Source: Cupriavidus lacunae (GTDB lineage Bacteria > Pseudomonadota > Gammaproteobacteria > Burkholderiales > Burkholderiaceae). From it: a stretch of 64,000 nt of DNA. Shown here piece by piece: positions 28,101 through 36,617 of the stretch. The stretch's first letter is position 1, and each line of letters starts with the position of its first letter. Below the pieces are notes generated by a model. It saw only the letters and a program-made list of their open reading frames with translations. It made no database searches and was not told where the DNA came from. The DNA lies in contig NZ_QKWJ01000034.1 of assembly GCF_003353055.1 (NCBI RefSeq), positions 1 to 64,000 of the forward strand. The letters run 5' to 3'. The position numbers and the translations under genes were made by a program.

Positions 28101-28547
28101 GGCCAGGATCCCGTCGCCCAGCGACTTTGCCACGTAGCCCTCGTAGTGGTGCACGGCCTCCATCATCAGGGCGACGACGGGGGCGATCAGGCGGTCGACT
28201 GCTTCCGGGTCGAGGTCGTGGATCAACGCGGTCGAGCCGGCCATGTCGGCGAACAGGACGGTGATGGTCTTGCGTTCGCCGGCGCCGGACGTGTCGCCGC
28301 CGCGCGCTTCCAGGGCGGCCTGCTCGGCCAGGATGCGCTCGGCCAGATAGGGAGGGGTGTACTGAATCGGGGGCGCGGGCGACGCTTGCGGCCAGGCGCC
28401 CAGGGGTGCACCACATTCACTGCAGAATTTGGCGGCCGGCCCCGACTCGTGGCCGCAGCGCGGGCACACGCGTGCCAGCCCGGCCCCGCACTCCTCGCAG
28501 AATTTGGCCCCGGCAGAGTTCTCGAATCCGCAGTTCGAGCAGCGCAT
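25134..28547 (-). CDS. Zinc-ribbon / class III cyclase-like / ATPase / TPR multidomain protein
   Basis: A 1137-residue protein. Residues 3-45 form two zinc ribbons (CxxC pairs at 3/6, 17/20, 28/31, 42/45). Residues about 92-245 are a class III nucleotide cyclase domain: metal ligands Asp101 and Asp145, and Lys141, are present. The position of the transition-state Asn is His223, with Arg227 conserved, and the adenine-selecting Asp position is Glu216, so activity is uncertain. A STAND/AAA-type ATPase follows (Walker A GEAGVGKS at 323-330, Walker B ELLFEDLQWLD near 430). The C-terminal half is TPR-like helical repeats. Such proteins are probably signalling ATPases that sense partners through the repeats. 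It is a single gene with about 300 bases free on each side; the gap 24827-25133 holds nothing I can support beyond an AT-rich porin leader. Confidence 0.85.
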   Translation of the reverse strand: MRCSNCGFENSAGAKFCEECGAGLARVCPRCGHESGPAAKFCSECGAPLGAWPQASPAPPIQYTPPYLAERILAEQAALEARGGDTSGAGERKTITVLFADMAGSTALIHDLDPEAVDRLIAPVVALMMEAVHHYEGYVAKSLGDGILALFGAPIAHEDHPQRALYAALRMQEAIRRHSDRIRLEQGIPLQIRVGVHTGEVVVRWIRKDDLHTDYEPVGHTTHIASRMETIAAPSSILVSASTHKLAEGYFEFKTLGDTQVKGIPEPLTVYELLGLGPLRTRLQVAERRGLARFVGRQTELEQLHRALDQATAGHGQIVGVLGEAGVGKSRLFHEFKGRSQRGCLVLEAFSISHGKSFAYLPLIDLLKNYFQITAQDDDQRCREKVMGKVLALERSLEDLLPYLLYLLGIGEPGSALPNMDPLIRRQRTFEAIMRLLVRESVNQPIELLFEDLQWLDSDTEAFLAFLVDAVTSARILVLVNYRPEYQHDLGRKSYYTQLRLDPLGPAEAQDMLSVLLGVDPGLTPVKQLILEKTARNPFFMEEVVQTLAEEKALLGEPGGYRIETTPTAIRIPPTVQGVLAARMDRLPGEEKGLLQTLAVIGTEFPWSLIQAVVGRPEGDLRRLLSRLEAGEFIYERPAFPEVEYTFKHALTQEVARNSMLTEQRGVLHERTAQAIEALYPTRLKEYCSELAHHYSQSGNVPKALEYLHCAGQQAFQRSANLEAIRHLGSALELLMRLPDTPERAGQELALQLAIGPALMAARGYAAPAVEATYTRALALCDQVGEASLLFPALLGLRTYYQLRAEYATARELGERLLRIAQNTRDPALLVEAHSALGATLFFQGDLTTALAHHEQALALCGPGQRHTRAFVSGVDPGIRSLTFAAWILWYQGHADQAGKPGQEALALARKMSHPFSLVHCLVFTAELHQFRRDAQQTRELAEAAMALSTEQGFPFWLAWAPILRGWALAVQGHSEEGIAQIRQGLAAYRATGAERERSYFLALLAECYGNAGQADAGLNVLDEALAIVDRTGERFYEAELRRLQGELILHASGMGSDPSANAGEAEACFHKAIAVARHQGAKSLELRATLSLARLWQRQGKAEAARQHLAQIYGAFTEGFDTTDLPLARALLDELP

Positions 28548-28894
28548 ACAACCTCACTTGCCCCGGCGCACCTTCTACAGATTAGACGCCTGGCCAACAT
28601 CCGCGGGCAGTCCGTCGATGCAAAATTCGGTCGAGTAGGCGAGGGCCTCGGCGTCGAAATGGAATGCGTGAGATCTAACGTTCACTTTATAGAAGGCCGG
28701 CAGACGGCGCGCGAAACTGTGAAGGAATGGCGGCGGGATGCCGCAGCGCGAGCATCACAATCCACTGTCTTTAAAATGCGGCAGGGCATCAAACGCGGTC
28801 GGAACGATTACAGTCTTGTCATTCCGCGCAGGGTGCGCCGGGCATATGATCGCTGCATGCAATCCAGACAGCGGCGACAGGGGGGCGCAAGGCA
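28548..28894. other. Non-coding gap between divergent genes
   Basis: These 347 bases separate the divergent cyclase-like gene and the metal-type response regulator. An open plus-strand frame crosses the gap but reads as an Arg-rich sequence without recognisable homology, so I do not call a gene. No clear sigma-70 promoter with proper spacing was found. Confidence 0.5.
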
Positions 28895-29569
28895 ATGAAG
28901 ATCCTGGTGGTGGAAGACGAGCCCAAGACGGCGGCGTACCTGCGCAAAGGCCTGACGGAATCGGCCTTCGTGGTGGATGTCGCGGTGACGGGCGCCGATG
29001 GGCTGCATCAGGCCATGGAGCATGCCTATGACCTGATCATCCTCGACGTCATGCTCCCCGGGATGAACGGCTGGGACCTGCTCAGGCAGTTGCGCGAGCA
29101 CAAGGACACGCCGGTATTGTTCCTCACCGCCCGCGACGACCTGGAGGACCGGGTGCGCGGCCTGGAGCTTGGCGGCGACGACTACCTGGCCAAGCCGTTC
29201 GCGTTCGTGGAGTTGCTGGCACGCGTGCGCACCTTGCTGCGGCGAGGGCCCTCGCGCGAAGCCGACCGGATCGAGATCGCAGACCTGGAGGTAGACCTGA
29301 TTCGCCACCGCGTTACCCGTGGCGGGCAGCGCATCGACCTGACGCCGCGTGAATTCGCGCTGCTGCATTTTCTTGCGCGGCGCCATGGCGAGGTCCTGAG
29401 CCGTACCCAGATTGCATCGCACGTGTGGGACATGAACTTCGACAGCGACACCAACGTGGTCGATGTTGCGGTCCGGCGGCTGCGCGCCAAGATGGATGAC
29501 CATTTCGCGCCGAAGCTGATCCACAGCGTGCGCGGCATCGGCTACGTCCTCGAAGCGCGCCAGCCGTGA
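28895..29569 (+). CDS. OmpR-family response regulator, heavy-metal type
   Basis: A 224-residue regulator with receiver phosphoacceptor Asp51 ([10 protein letters not shown]) and a winged-helix output domain ending [17 protein letters not shown]. The sequence resembles CusR/CopR/CzcR/IrlR, which respond to copper, silver, zinc, cadmium or cobalt through a partner kinase. The kinase start overlaps its stop codon (GTGA). No metal efflux genes are adjacent; the closest target on the same side is a small secreted protein gene. The inducing metal cannot be inferred. Confidence 0.88.
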   Translation: MKILVVEDEPKTAAYLRKGLTESAFVVDVAVTGADGLHQAMEHAYDLIILDVMLPGMNGWDLLRQLREHKDTPVLFLTARDDLEDRVRGLELGGDDYLAKPFAFVELLARVRTLLRRGPSREADRIEIADLEVDLIRHRVTRGGQRIDLTPREFALLHFLARRHGEVLSRTQIASHVWDMNFDSDTNVVDVAVRRLRAKMDDHFAPKLIHSVRGIGYVLEARQP

Positions 29570-30972
29570 AGTCTGCCGGCTCGCTCACCGCGCGGCTCGC
29601 GCTCGCCTTTGCGCTGATTGCGGGGGGCGCCTTTGCCGGGGTCGGGCTATACCTCTATCACGCGCTGGCCGCGCAGATCATCGAGCGGGACGACGCGGAG
29701 CTTCTGCGCAAGGCCGCCCGCGCCCGCGCCGAACTCGCCGAGACGGGAGCGAGCAACGCCGAGCGATGGCGCGAGCTTGGCGGCGTGGTCGCCGGCAACG
29801 CCGAGTATGGCTTGCTCGCCAGCGCGCCCGACGGCACGCCGCTGGTGGCGACGGGAGCAGAGCCGGGCGTGCCGCCCGAAGCCCCGGCGCTGCCGCCGGG
29901 AGCGCCGATCGGGCCGGCATCGATCCGCGCATGGAGCGGCGCCGACGGACTGCCGGTGCACGGCATCTCGATGCTCGCGCACGCCGGCGCGCAGCCGTTG
30001 CCGGTACAAGTCACGGTCTACCAGGTTGCTGCATCGCGCATGGCACTGTTGCGCGCCTATCGTTGGAAGCTGGTCTTGGCGACGTGCCTTGGAGCCCTGG
30101 CCGCAGGCGTGCTTGGCTATGCCGCGCTGCGCGCCGGCATGGCGCCATTGCGTCGCATAGCCGCCGGCACGCGGGCCGTGACGTTCACCAGCGGGGCGCT
30201 GCCCGTCGATCCGTCGCAGCTTCCCGCGGAACTCAATGAGCTGGCGCTGGCGTTGCAGCACATGATTGAGCGGCTGCGCGAGCGCTACGAGCGCTTGTCA
30301 CAGTTCTCCGCCGACCTGGCGCACGACTTCCGCACGCCGATCAACAACCTGCTCGGACAAACGCAGGTGGCACTTGCCAGCGACCGGTCGGTCGAGGAAT
30401 ACCAGGCGCTGCTGGTGTCAAACGTGGAAGAATACGAACGCCTTGGGCGGATGATCGAGAACATGCTGTTCCTGGCCCGGGCCGACAACGCGCGCGTGGC
30501 GGTGCGCTACGCCGAGCTGGACCTCGCCACCGAACTCGAGCGGCAGGCGGACTACTTCGAGCTGTTGGCGGACGCCCGCGGGATCACCATTCTCGTCGAT
30601 GCGCAGGGCCAGGTCCATGCGGATCCCACGCTGCTGCGCCGCGCCGTGGGCAACCTGATCTCCAATGCGGTCCGGTACGCGCCCACCGGCACACAAGTGC
30701 GCCTGTGGGCGCGCGAGGCGGGCGCGCAGGTGCGGATCGAGGTGTCGAACCCGGGCCCTGGCATTGCAGCAGAGGATCTGCCGAAGCTGTTCGACCGCTT
30801 TTTCCGTGCGGACCCGGCGCGGGCCAACTCCGGCGAGTCGTCAGGCATCGGGCTCGCCATCGTCAAGACCATCATGGATCTGCACCATGGCACCGCGCAG
30901 GCGGAATCGATACCGGGGCAGGTGACCTGCTTCCGGCTGATCTTTCCGGGCCGCGCGGGCCCGGGCCAATGA
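29566..30972 (+). CDS. Heavy-metal-type sensor histidine kinase
   Basis: A 468-residue kinase with a GTG start at 29566 that overlaps the regulator stop (GTGA). Transmembrane helices lie at about 10-33 and 167-188 around a periplasmic region of about 130 residues. A HAMP domain precedes the H-box ([14 protein letters not shown], phosphoacceptor His253). The N-box ([12 protein letters not shown]) and G-boxes ([20 protein letters not shown]) of the ATPase domain are intact. The periplasmic domain is Pro/Ala-rich, with no obvious His- or Met-rich metal site. The gene ends one base before the end of the convergent small secreted protein gene. Confidence 0.88.
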   Translation: MKSAGSLTARLALAFALIAGGAFAGVGLYLYHALAAQIIERDDAELLRKAARARAELAETGASNAERWRELGGVVAGNAEYGLLASAPDGTPLVATGAEPGVPPEAPALPPGAPIGPASIRAWSGADGLPVHGISMLAHAGAQPLPVQVTVYQVAASRMALLRAYRWKLVLATCLGALAAGVLGYAALRAGMAPLRRIAAGTRAVTFTSGALPVDPSQLPAELNELALALQHMIERLRERYERLSQFSADLAHDFRTPINNLLGQTQVALASDRSVEEYQALLVSNVEEYERLGRMIENMLFLARADNARVAVRYAELDLATELERQADYFELLADARGITILVDAQGQVHADPTLLRRAVGNLISNAVRYAPTGTQVRLWAREAGAQVRIEVSNPGPGIAAEDLPKLFDRFFRADPARANSGESSGIGLAIVKTIMDLHHGTAQAESIPGQVTCFRLIFPGRAGPGQ

Positions 30973-30973
30973 G

Positions 30974-31189
30974 TCAGGCTTGCGCAGGCAGGTGGGCGCC
31001 ATCGAGGTAAGGATCGCGCGCGCCGTTGTTGGCGCCGTCCGTGAAGGGATCGCGTGGGCGGTGGACCTGGTCGGCGATCGCCCCGTTGGGCTCGTTGGAG
31101 GGATCGACAGCCGCTGAGGCAAAGGGCGCGGCGGATCCCAGTACCGTGAGCAGCAGGGCAGCAATGAGGATTCGGCGGGTAGGCATCAT
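30974..31189 (-). CDS. Small secreted protein with DP(F/Y)xDGA repeats
   Basis: A 71-residue protein. A signal peptide (MMPTRRILIAALLLTVLGSA, cleavage near ASA) precedes a polar mature region with two related units, DPFTDGANNGA and DPYLDGAHLPA. The start at 31189 has GGAG six bases upstream, and a second ATG follows immediately. Similar short acidic secreted proteins with DPxxDGA units occur beside metal-responsive two-component systems in Burkholderiales, as I recall, but none has a known function to my knowledge. A periplasmic role in the metal response is a guess from position. It converges with the histidine kinase gene with a single base between the stops. Confidence 0.7.
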   Translation of the reverse strand: MMPTRRILIAALLLTVLGSAAPFASAAVDPSNEPNGAIADQVHRPRDPFTDGANNGARDPYLDGAHLPAQA

Positions 31190-31337
31190 GACATTCTCCG
31201 GTTGATTCGTGCGGCGCGCGGATCGTCGCGCCGTGCAAAGCAGTCTAGGTATCCGATGCCAACCGATGCATTGCTGCTTGATGACAGAGTTGTAAGTCTC
31301 GGCGACGTTCCTGCCTCCCGTTTTCGCCGTTGTCTGC

Positions 31338-31366
31338 AGCGGGGGCAGGCAGTGCCTGCCCCCGCT
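31338..31366 (-). terminator. Strong 13-base hairpin after acxC
   Basis: Perfect arms of 13 bases (AGCGGGGGCAGGC and its complement) flank a three-base loop, 14 bases past the acxC stop. There is no T-tract on either strand. It is the likely end of the acetone carboxylase transcript, perhaps protecting the 3' end from decay. Confidence 0.55.
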
Positions 31367-31379
31367 CTTCACGCTGCGA

Positions 31380-31889
31380 TCAGTCCGGGGCGCGCTCCGG
31401 AACCGACAGGTGCACCCATTCCTTATAGAACGCCTCGATATCCGGCTCGAAGTCGTGGATCACCGGATACCACGGGGTGGGTGCCTCGACGTCATGCATG
31501 GTGCCGCACGCCGGGCAGTAGTACTCGCGATATACCTGCCACTGGGTGTCGGGGGCCATGAGCCTGGGATAGACCTCGGTCATTGCCTCCTCGGTGTCGC
31601 GCACGTAGATCGAGGCATGCAGTTTCCAGTTCTCGCGGTAGTCGCAGAACTCGTGGCCGCAGTCGCACTTGATCACCCACGCCTTGGTCCTGGCCGATTG
31701 CACGATATGCATATGCGGGCCGAGCGGAAGCACGATGCGGTCCGGGAAGCTCACCTTGGCCTGCAGGGCAGCCAGGTACTGCTCGAACCGGCTGTCATCC
31801 TTGGGCATCGAGAGCATGCGGAAGGTGGTTTCCCAGTCCAGGGAGCCTTCGACGAGGTGGGCAACCTGTTCATTGGTGTAGGCAGACAT
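31380..31889 (-). CDS. acxC: Acetone carboxylase gamma subunit
   Basis: A 169-residue protein, the normal size of the 20-kDa gamma subunit. It contains two cysteine pairs, CDCGHEFCDY (about residue 75) and YYCPACGTMHDVE (about 128), which probably hold a zinc ion. Acetone carboxylase (alpha2beta2gamma2) makes acetoacetate from acetone and bicarbonate with conversion of ATP to AMP. The gene is the third of acxABC, 23 bases after acxB, and a hairpin follows. Confidence 0.9.
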   Translation of the reverse strand: MSAYTNEQVAHLVEGSLDWETTFRMLSMPKDDSRFEQYLAALQAKVSFPDRIVLPLGPHMHIVQSARTKAWVIKCDCGHEFCDYRENWKLHASIYVRDTEEAMTEVYPRLMAPDTQWQVYREYYCPACGTMHDVEAPTPWYPVIHDFEPDIEAFYKEWVHLSVPERAPD

Positions 31890-31912
31890 TGTTCAGCTCC
31901 TTGATTCGGTGA

Positions 31913-34237
31913 TTACTCTTCGACCTGGACGACGGTGGTGACGTCGGGCAGCAGGGAGAGGTCCATCCGGTGCTTGGCGCCGTAGGACGGCACCCCCAGT
32001 TCTTCCTCCAGCAACTGCCAGTCGGCGGGGAGGTTCCAGAAGGCCTTGAACTCTCGCGTGAACTTCTCCGACAGGGCGAAGCTGGTGGCGAACATGTGTT
32101 GCACCTGGACGGATGCGTGCTTGTTGAGGATGCGCTCGCGCTCCTCCTTCATCCATTCGCGGGTTGGCAGGGACCGGGCCAGGCGTTCCTTGCGGATCTC
32201 GGCACGGCGGGCCTGGGTTTTGCCTGCATCTACCGTGAACACGCCCTTGGCGTCCTGGGTGAAGACGGCGCCATAGACCTTCTGCGCATATTCCGGCAGC
32301 AGGAACTTCTGGTTGAGGTCCGCTTCGATGGCCTTCGGATCCCGGTCGATCGGGTCTCCAAAGCCCGGGCCCCCGCGCAGGTAGTTGAGGTACAGGTCGT
32401 GGTTGGCGTAGCAGTCTTCGGTGGTGATGCACTGCTTGTCACGCTTGACCACGGCGGTGGCATCGATGTGGCGCTCGTAGTCCGGGTTGCCCGGATCGAT
32501 GTCGCCGCCCAGAGGCAAGGAATCGCCGATGGCGATGCGCTTGTCCAGCCCGGTCTTGTGTGCCTCAAAGCGATAGCCAGTGGCCGAGGGATAGCCGCCC
32601 ATCATGCCCCAATCGCTGTTCATGAACCCGTTGCCCATGAAGAACATGGTCCAGTCCTGGGCGTTCCAGACCATGCGCAGCGTCTCGAAGCCGCAACCGC
32701 CGCGGTACTTGCCATACCCGCCGGAGTTGGCCTTGACGTTGCGGCCAAGGTAGAGCAGTGGCTCGGCCATCTCCCAGATCTCGATATCACCCATGTCGCC
32801 TTCCGGGTTCCAGATGGCGGCGGCGTGGTTGAGGCCGTCCTTGACCGCGCAGGCGCCAGTGCCGCAGGAGCTGGCCTCGAAGCTGTTGACCGCGTGGATC
32901 TCGCCATCCTGATTGATGCCGCCGCCTTGCAGCCAGTTGGAGGTGTTGGCGTTGCCGGCGTTGACCTCTTCCAGATAGCCGCGGCTGAAATAGGACTGGG
33001 AGAGACCGCGCCACAGGGCCGCCCAGCCCGAGACCAGGAAGTGCCAGGCGTAGGCGTGGCCGGTGCGGCGGTCATCCGGGTTGCACCAGGTGCCCTTTGG
33101 CAGGCGGAACTCGGTGGCGAAGTAGGCACCGTCGTTGATGCGCTGGGTGGGCACCAGGGTCTGGCACATCATCACCCAGATTCCGGAAGTGAATGCCACC
33201 TGGTGGGCATTGAAGGTGTGCCAGCCCCAGCGGCTCGCGCCTTCGAAGTCGAGGCGCCACTTACCGTCCGGCTTGATGGTCATCTCCACCGGCGAGTGCA
33301 TGATGGAGTCGAGCTTGGCGAAGGCGTTGGAGACCTGCACGTCCTCATGCTTGTAGGGCACGTCGACAAAGGAGACCTTGCGGTACTTGCCCGGCAGGGT
33401 CATGGCCTTGATGCGGCTCTGCAGTCCGCGGCGGCCTTCTTCGATGACCTCGTAGGTGAATTTCTCGTAAGCCTCGATGCCGTCGGCACGAATCACCTCC
33501 TCCACCAGTTCGCGGATCATGTGGCAGCCGGCGATGCGGGTCTTTTCGTCGAGGATCCAGTACTTGGGCGTGCGCACTGAGCGCTGGGACTCGTGCAGCC
33601 AGTCGCGCAGCGGCTCGTCGTTCACGCCGGTCTTGCGGCAGGTGATCATGTAGCCGTCGCCGAAGCGCTGGGTCTGGCCGGTGGACATCGAGCCCGGGGT
33701 CACCGAGCCGGTGTCGATGACATGCGTGACGCCGCCGACCCAGCCGATCAGCCGGCCCTTCCAGAAGATCGGGACGATGGTGGCGATGTCGCAGGGGTGG
33801 ACGTTGCCGATGGCGCAGTCATTGGTCGTGAACATGTCGCCGGGGTTGATGCAGGGGTTGGCTTCCCAGTTGTTCTCGATCATGTACTTGATCGCCGCGC
33901 CCATGGTGCCGACGTGGATGATGATCCCGGTCGAAGTCAGGACGCAGTCGCCGGCGGCGTTGTAGAGGGTGAAGCAGAGTTCGCCTTCCTGCTCGACGAT
34001 GGGGCTGGCGGCGATCTTCTTGGCAGTCTCGCGGGCATGCACCAGGCCGCCGCGCAGCTTGGAGAACAGCTTCTCATAGCCGATCGGGTCGCTGTCACGG
34101 AATTCCAGCTTGTCGAGGCCGTTGTAGTGGCCGGTGGCCTTGGTGCGCTCGATGATGCCGTCGCGGTGCTGCTTGAGCGTCTGTCCGTTCTGCAGCAGGT
34201 CGGCGAAGCCGACTTCTTTATTGCTCATCATATTCAT
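31913..34237 (-). CDS. acxB: Acetone carboxylase alpha subunit (hydantoinase B family)
   Basis: A 774-residue protein, close to the 776 residues typical of AcxB. The HyuB-family core includes FTLYNAAGDCVLTSTGIIIH and the likely Mn-binding region NPGDMFTTNDCAIGNVHPCD. This subunit is thought to carboxylate the activated (phosphorylated) acetone enolate with CO2. The start at 34237 is chosen for AAGGAG upstream; in-frame ATGs at 34231 and 34228 follow directly. It lies 11 bases after acxA and is transcribed with it. Confidence 0.93.
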   Translation of the reverse strand: MNMMSNKEVGFADLLQNGQTLKQHRDGIIERTKATGHYNGLDKLEFRDSDPIGYEKLFSKLRGGLVHARETAKKIAASPIVEQEGELCFTLYNAAGDCVLTSTGIIIHVGTMGAAIKYMIENNWEANPCINPGDMFTTNDCAIGNVHPCDIATIVPIFWKGRLIGWVGGVTHVIDTGSVTPGSMSTGQTQRFGDGYMITCRKTGVNDEPLRDWLHESQRSVRTPKYWILDEKTRIAGCHMIRELVEEVIRADGIEAYEKFTYEVIEEGRRGLQSRIKAMTLPGKYRKVSFVDVPYKHEDVQVSNAFAKLDSIMHSPVEMTIKPDGKWRLDFEGASRWGWHTFNAHQVAFTSGIWVMMCQTLVPTQRINDGAYFATEFRLPKGTWCNPDDRRTGHAYAWHFLVSGWAALWRGLSQSYFSRGYLEEVNAGNANTSNWLQGGGINQDGEIHAVNSFEASSCGTGACAVKDGLNHAAAIWNPEGDMGDIEIWEMAEPLLYLGRNVKANSGGYGKYRGGCGFETLRMVWNAQDWTMFFMGNGFMNSDWGMMGGYPSATGYRFEAHKTGLDKRIAIGDSLPLGGDIDPGNPDYERHIDATAVVKRDKQCITTEDCYANHDLYLNYLRGGPGFGDPIDRDPKAIEADLNQKFLLPEYAQKVYGAVFTQDAKGVFTVDAGKTQARRAEIRKERLARSLPTREWMKEERERILNKHASVQVQHMFATSFALSEKFTREFKAFWNLPADWQLLEEELGVPSYGAKHRMDLSLLPDVTTVVQVEE

Positions 34238-34248
34238 GGCGGGTCTCC

Positions 34249-36393
34249 TTACTTCACTTCCTTGAGATGGAACAGGCGGTGCTTGTCGATCGTGGTTTCG
34301 AAGCCGTCGGGCACGACGAAGGTCGTGGCGTCGGATTCGATGATGGCGGGACCCACGATGTGGTTGCCGGCCTTCAGGGCTTCCATCTTCCAGAGCGCGG
34401 CATCCACCCACTTCTTGTGGCGGTAGAAGGGACGGGTTCCGAGATAGGCCGTTTTGGGCGGCGTCGGGCCGGCATCCGGGTCTTCCGGCAGCACCGGCTT
34501 CTGGGTCACGACGGTGCCGCGCAGGATGGCGCCGGTGATCGAGAAGCCCAGTTCCGGCGAGCGGGCGGAGCTCGCGTAGACGCGGCCGTAGGTGTTCTCG
34601 AAGGCCTCGACGATCTGGTCCCAGTCGGCGGCGGTGGCGGCGCTGGTCACCGGCGAGACGATTTCGAGGTCATTCAACTGGCCCATGTACTGCATCTTGT
34701 AGCCGGGGATCAGCAGCACATCCTCGGGCTTGTAGCCGTTGAGGACGAATTCGTCGATGACCTTGACCGCCAGTTCAGACCAGGCTTCCTGCAGGCTCTT
34801 GCAGGCGGCTTCCTTGTCGGCGTCGGGGGCGTGCTGGGCAACACCAAGGTCCACGGACTTGTCGTAGCGGTATTCGAAGTCCGCGCAGGCGCAGCCGAAG
34901 GCCGAGAAGCCGGCCGCCCAGGCCGGCACGACGACATCCTTGAAGCCGACGCCCCCGGTGTAGCCGTAGGTGTGCACCGGGCCGGCGCCGCCGTAGGAGA
35001 AGCAGGTGAATTCCGCCGGGTTGTAGCCCTTGGCACTGATGTTGGCGCGCAGGTACTCGGAGAGGGTGAGATCGAGCAGCTCGATGACGCCGGCGGCGGC
35101 ATCCTCGACCGACAGGCCGAGCGGGTCGGCGATCTGCGCCTTGATGTGGTCGCGGGCGCGCTGCACGTCGAGCTTGATGGCACCGCCCAGGAAGTTCTCC
35201 GGGTTCAGGTAGCCGAGCACGACGTGGCAGTCGGAGACCGACACCGTGTCGAGTCCGCTTTCCGGCCAGCAGGTGCCGACGCGGTAGCCGGCGCTGTCGG
35301 GGCCGAGCTTGATCGACTTGCTGTAGGGGTCCAGGCGCACGAAGCTGCCGGCGCCGGCGCCGACCGAGTCCATCGCCACCAGGGGCAGGGAAAGCACCAG
35401 CCGGGCCATGTCGGGGTCGGACTTGATGGCGAAATTGCCCTTGGTGATCAGGGCCACGTCGAAGCTGGTGCCGCCGATGTCGGAGCAGGCGATGTTCTCG
35501 TCGCCCAGGTATTCGCCCAGCAGCCTGGAGCCGATGACGCCGCCGATGGGGCCGGAGACGATGGTGCGTGCGAGTTCCTTGGCCTTCCAGCTGATGGTGC
35601 CGCCGTGCGTGGCCATCACCCGCAGGTCGAACCTGGCGCCGTGCTTCTTGAACCGGTCGCTCACCTTCTTCAAGGTCTGGCGCGAGGGTTCGGCGCCATA
35701 GGCCTCAAGGATGGTGGTATTCATGCGGTGGCTTTCCTTGCGCGACGGGTAATAGTCCACCGAGGCGAAGACGGGGATATCCACCTTCAGCTTTTTCAGC
35801 TCGTCCCTTACCGCATCACGGGCGCGCTGCTCGCTCGATTCGTTCTTGTGGGATTGCAGCAGGCAAATGACGATGGCTTGCGAGCCGGCCTCCACCAGTT
35901 CCCGGGTAGCCTGGCGGACCTCGTCTTCACGCAGGGGGATGACCACCTTCCCCTGCACGTCGGTACGTTCGGTGACGCCGCGCGTGCGCGAGACGGGCAC
36001 CAGCGGCTCGTCGTAGCGGTGCGTGTTCAGGTGAATCCGGTCCTCCAGGGCATAGCCGAGATAGCTCTGCAGGGCGCGGCCCATCGAATGGATCTGCTCG
36101 AAGCCGCGGTTGCAGATGAGGCCAACGTCGAGGCCCTTGCGCATGAGAATGCGATTGAGCATGGCCGTCCCGGAGTAGACGCAAGTCACCAGCTCCGGAT
36201 AGACATCGTCCACGGTCCGGTCCCAGTGGCCAAGGGCGTCTTCGGAAGAGTTGAAGATGGCAAGGGATTCGTCGCCGGGATTGCTCTGCGCCTTGCCGAC
36301 CACGAAGCGGCCATCGGAGCGCACAAAGAATGTGTCGGTCATCGTGCCGCCAGCATCGATGCCCATCACCTGTACGGTGGACTGCGATTGCAT
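34249..36393 (-). CDS. acxA: Acetone carboxylase beta subunit (hydantoinase A family)
   Basis: A 714-residue protein; AcxA homologues have about 717. The actin-fold ATP-binding start VMGIDAGGTMTDTFFV is clear, as are the HyuA-family segments (SDIGGTSFDVALI, SYGGAGPVHTYGY). It is the subunit that uses ATP to phosphorylate acetone and bicarbonate. The ATG at 36393 has AGGAGG four bases upstream, so the longer in-frame start is rejected. A sigma-54 promoter lies 55-70 bases upstream and inverted repeats further up, consistent with AcxR control. Confidence 0.93.
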   Translation of the reverse strand: MQSQSTVQVMGIDAGGTMTDTFFVRSDGRFVVGKAQSNPGDESLAIFNSSEDALGHWDRTVDDVYPELVTCVYSGTAMLNRILMRKGLDVGLICNRGFEQIHSMGRALQSYLGYALEDRIHLNTHRYDEPLVPVSRTRGVTERTDVQGKVVIPLREDEVRQATRELVEAGSQAIVICLLQSHKNESSEQRARDAVRDELKKLKVDIPVFASVDYYPSRKESHRMNTTILEAYGAEPSRQTLKKVSDRFKKHGARFDLRVMATHGGTISWKAKELARTIVSGPIGGVIGSRLLGEYLGDENIACSDIGGTSFDVALITKGNFAIKSDPDMARLVLSLPLVAMDSVGAGAGSFVRLDPYSKSIKLGPDSAGYRVGTCWPESGLDTVSVSDCHVVLGYLNPENFLGGAIKLDVQRARDHIKAQIADPLGLSVEDAAAGVIELLDLTLSEYLRANISAKGYNPAEFTCFSYGGAGPVHTYGYTGGVGFKDVVVPAWAAGFSAFGCACADFEYRYDKSVDLGVAQHAPDADKEAACKSLQEAWSELAVKVIDEFVLNGYKPEDVLLIPGYKMQYMGQLNDLEIVSPVTSAATAADWDQIVEAFENTYGRVYASSARSPELGFSITGAILRGTVVTQKPVLPEDPDAGPTPPKTAYLGTRPFYRHKKWVDAALWKMEALKAGNHIVGPAIIESDATTFVVPDGFETTIDKHRLFHLKEVK

Positions 36394-36447
36394 ACTGCCT
36401 CCTGTCGTTGGTGTCGTCATGGTGGGAGTTCCCCACGACCCATCCAT

Positions 36448-36463
36448 GGCAAGGCCTGTGCCA
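36448..36463 (-). promoter_or_regulatory. Sigma-54 promoter of acxABC
   Basis: On the minus strand, 36463 to 36448 reads TGGCACAGGCCTTGCC. The -24 GG and -12 GC are exactly ten bases apart, and 11 of the 12 fixed bases match the consensus TGGCACG-N4-TTGC(A/T) if the last position is ignored. Transcription would begin near 36437, about 43 bases before the acxA ATG. Sigma-54 dependence fits the AcxR activator encoded upstream. Confidence 0.8.
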
Positions 36464-36566
36464 AGCCCTGGCTGGCACAGGCGCGCAGCGCCGATACGCG
36501 ATGGAAATCAATGCGTTGCGGGCATTCCCGTGCCACTTCTGTAGTAGCGGGGGTGCCTGCTGTCGC

Positions 36567-36617
36567 TGTCCGGATTCACGACGCCCCTGCACAGAGGTGT
36601 CCGGGAACCGGACACCT
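36567..36617. promoter_or_regulatory. Paired upstream activator sites (probable AcxR sites A and B)
   Basis: Site B (36595-36617) is a perfect inverted repeat: AGGTGTCCGG, then GAA, then CCGGACACCT. Site A (36567-36586, TGTCCGG on the left, degenerate right arm) is centred 31 bases away, about three DNA turns. Their centres are about 138 and 169 bases upstream of the predicted acxA transcription start, a normal distance for sigma-54 activators. The same motif recurs at 37494-37543 near acxR. Confidence 0.7.

Noticed and set aside
28816-28850. TTGTCA...TATGAT as promoter of the metal-type response regulator
   Set aside because: The spacer is 23 bases, too long for sigma-70.
27879-28898. Open frame crossing the gap before the metal-type response regulator
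   Set aside because: Most of it is antisense to the cyclase-like gene; the part in the gap is Arg-rich and unrecognisable.
36454-36482. Inverted repeat GCCTGTGCCA...TGGCACAGGC overlapping the acxA promoter
   Set aside because: One arm is the sigma-54 -24 element itself, so the symmetry may be accidental; no separate evidence for a regulator site.
36516-36534. A second sigma-54-like element (TGGCACGGGAATGC, minus strand) upstream of acxA
   Set aside because: GG and GC are nine bases apart; the element at 36448-36463 has correct spacing and better position.
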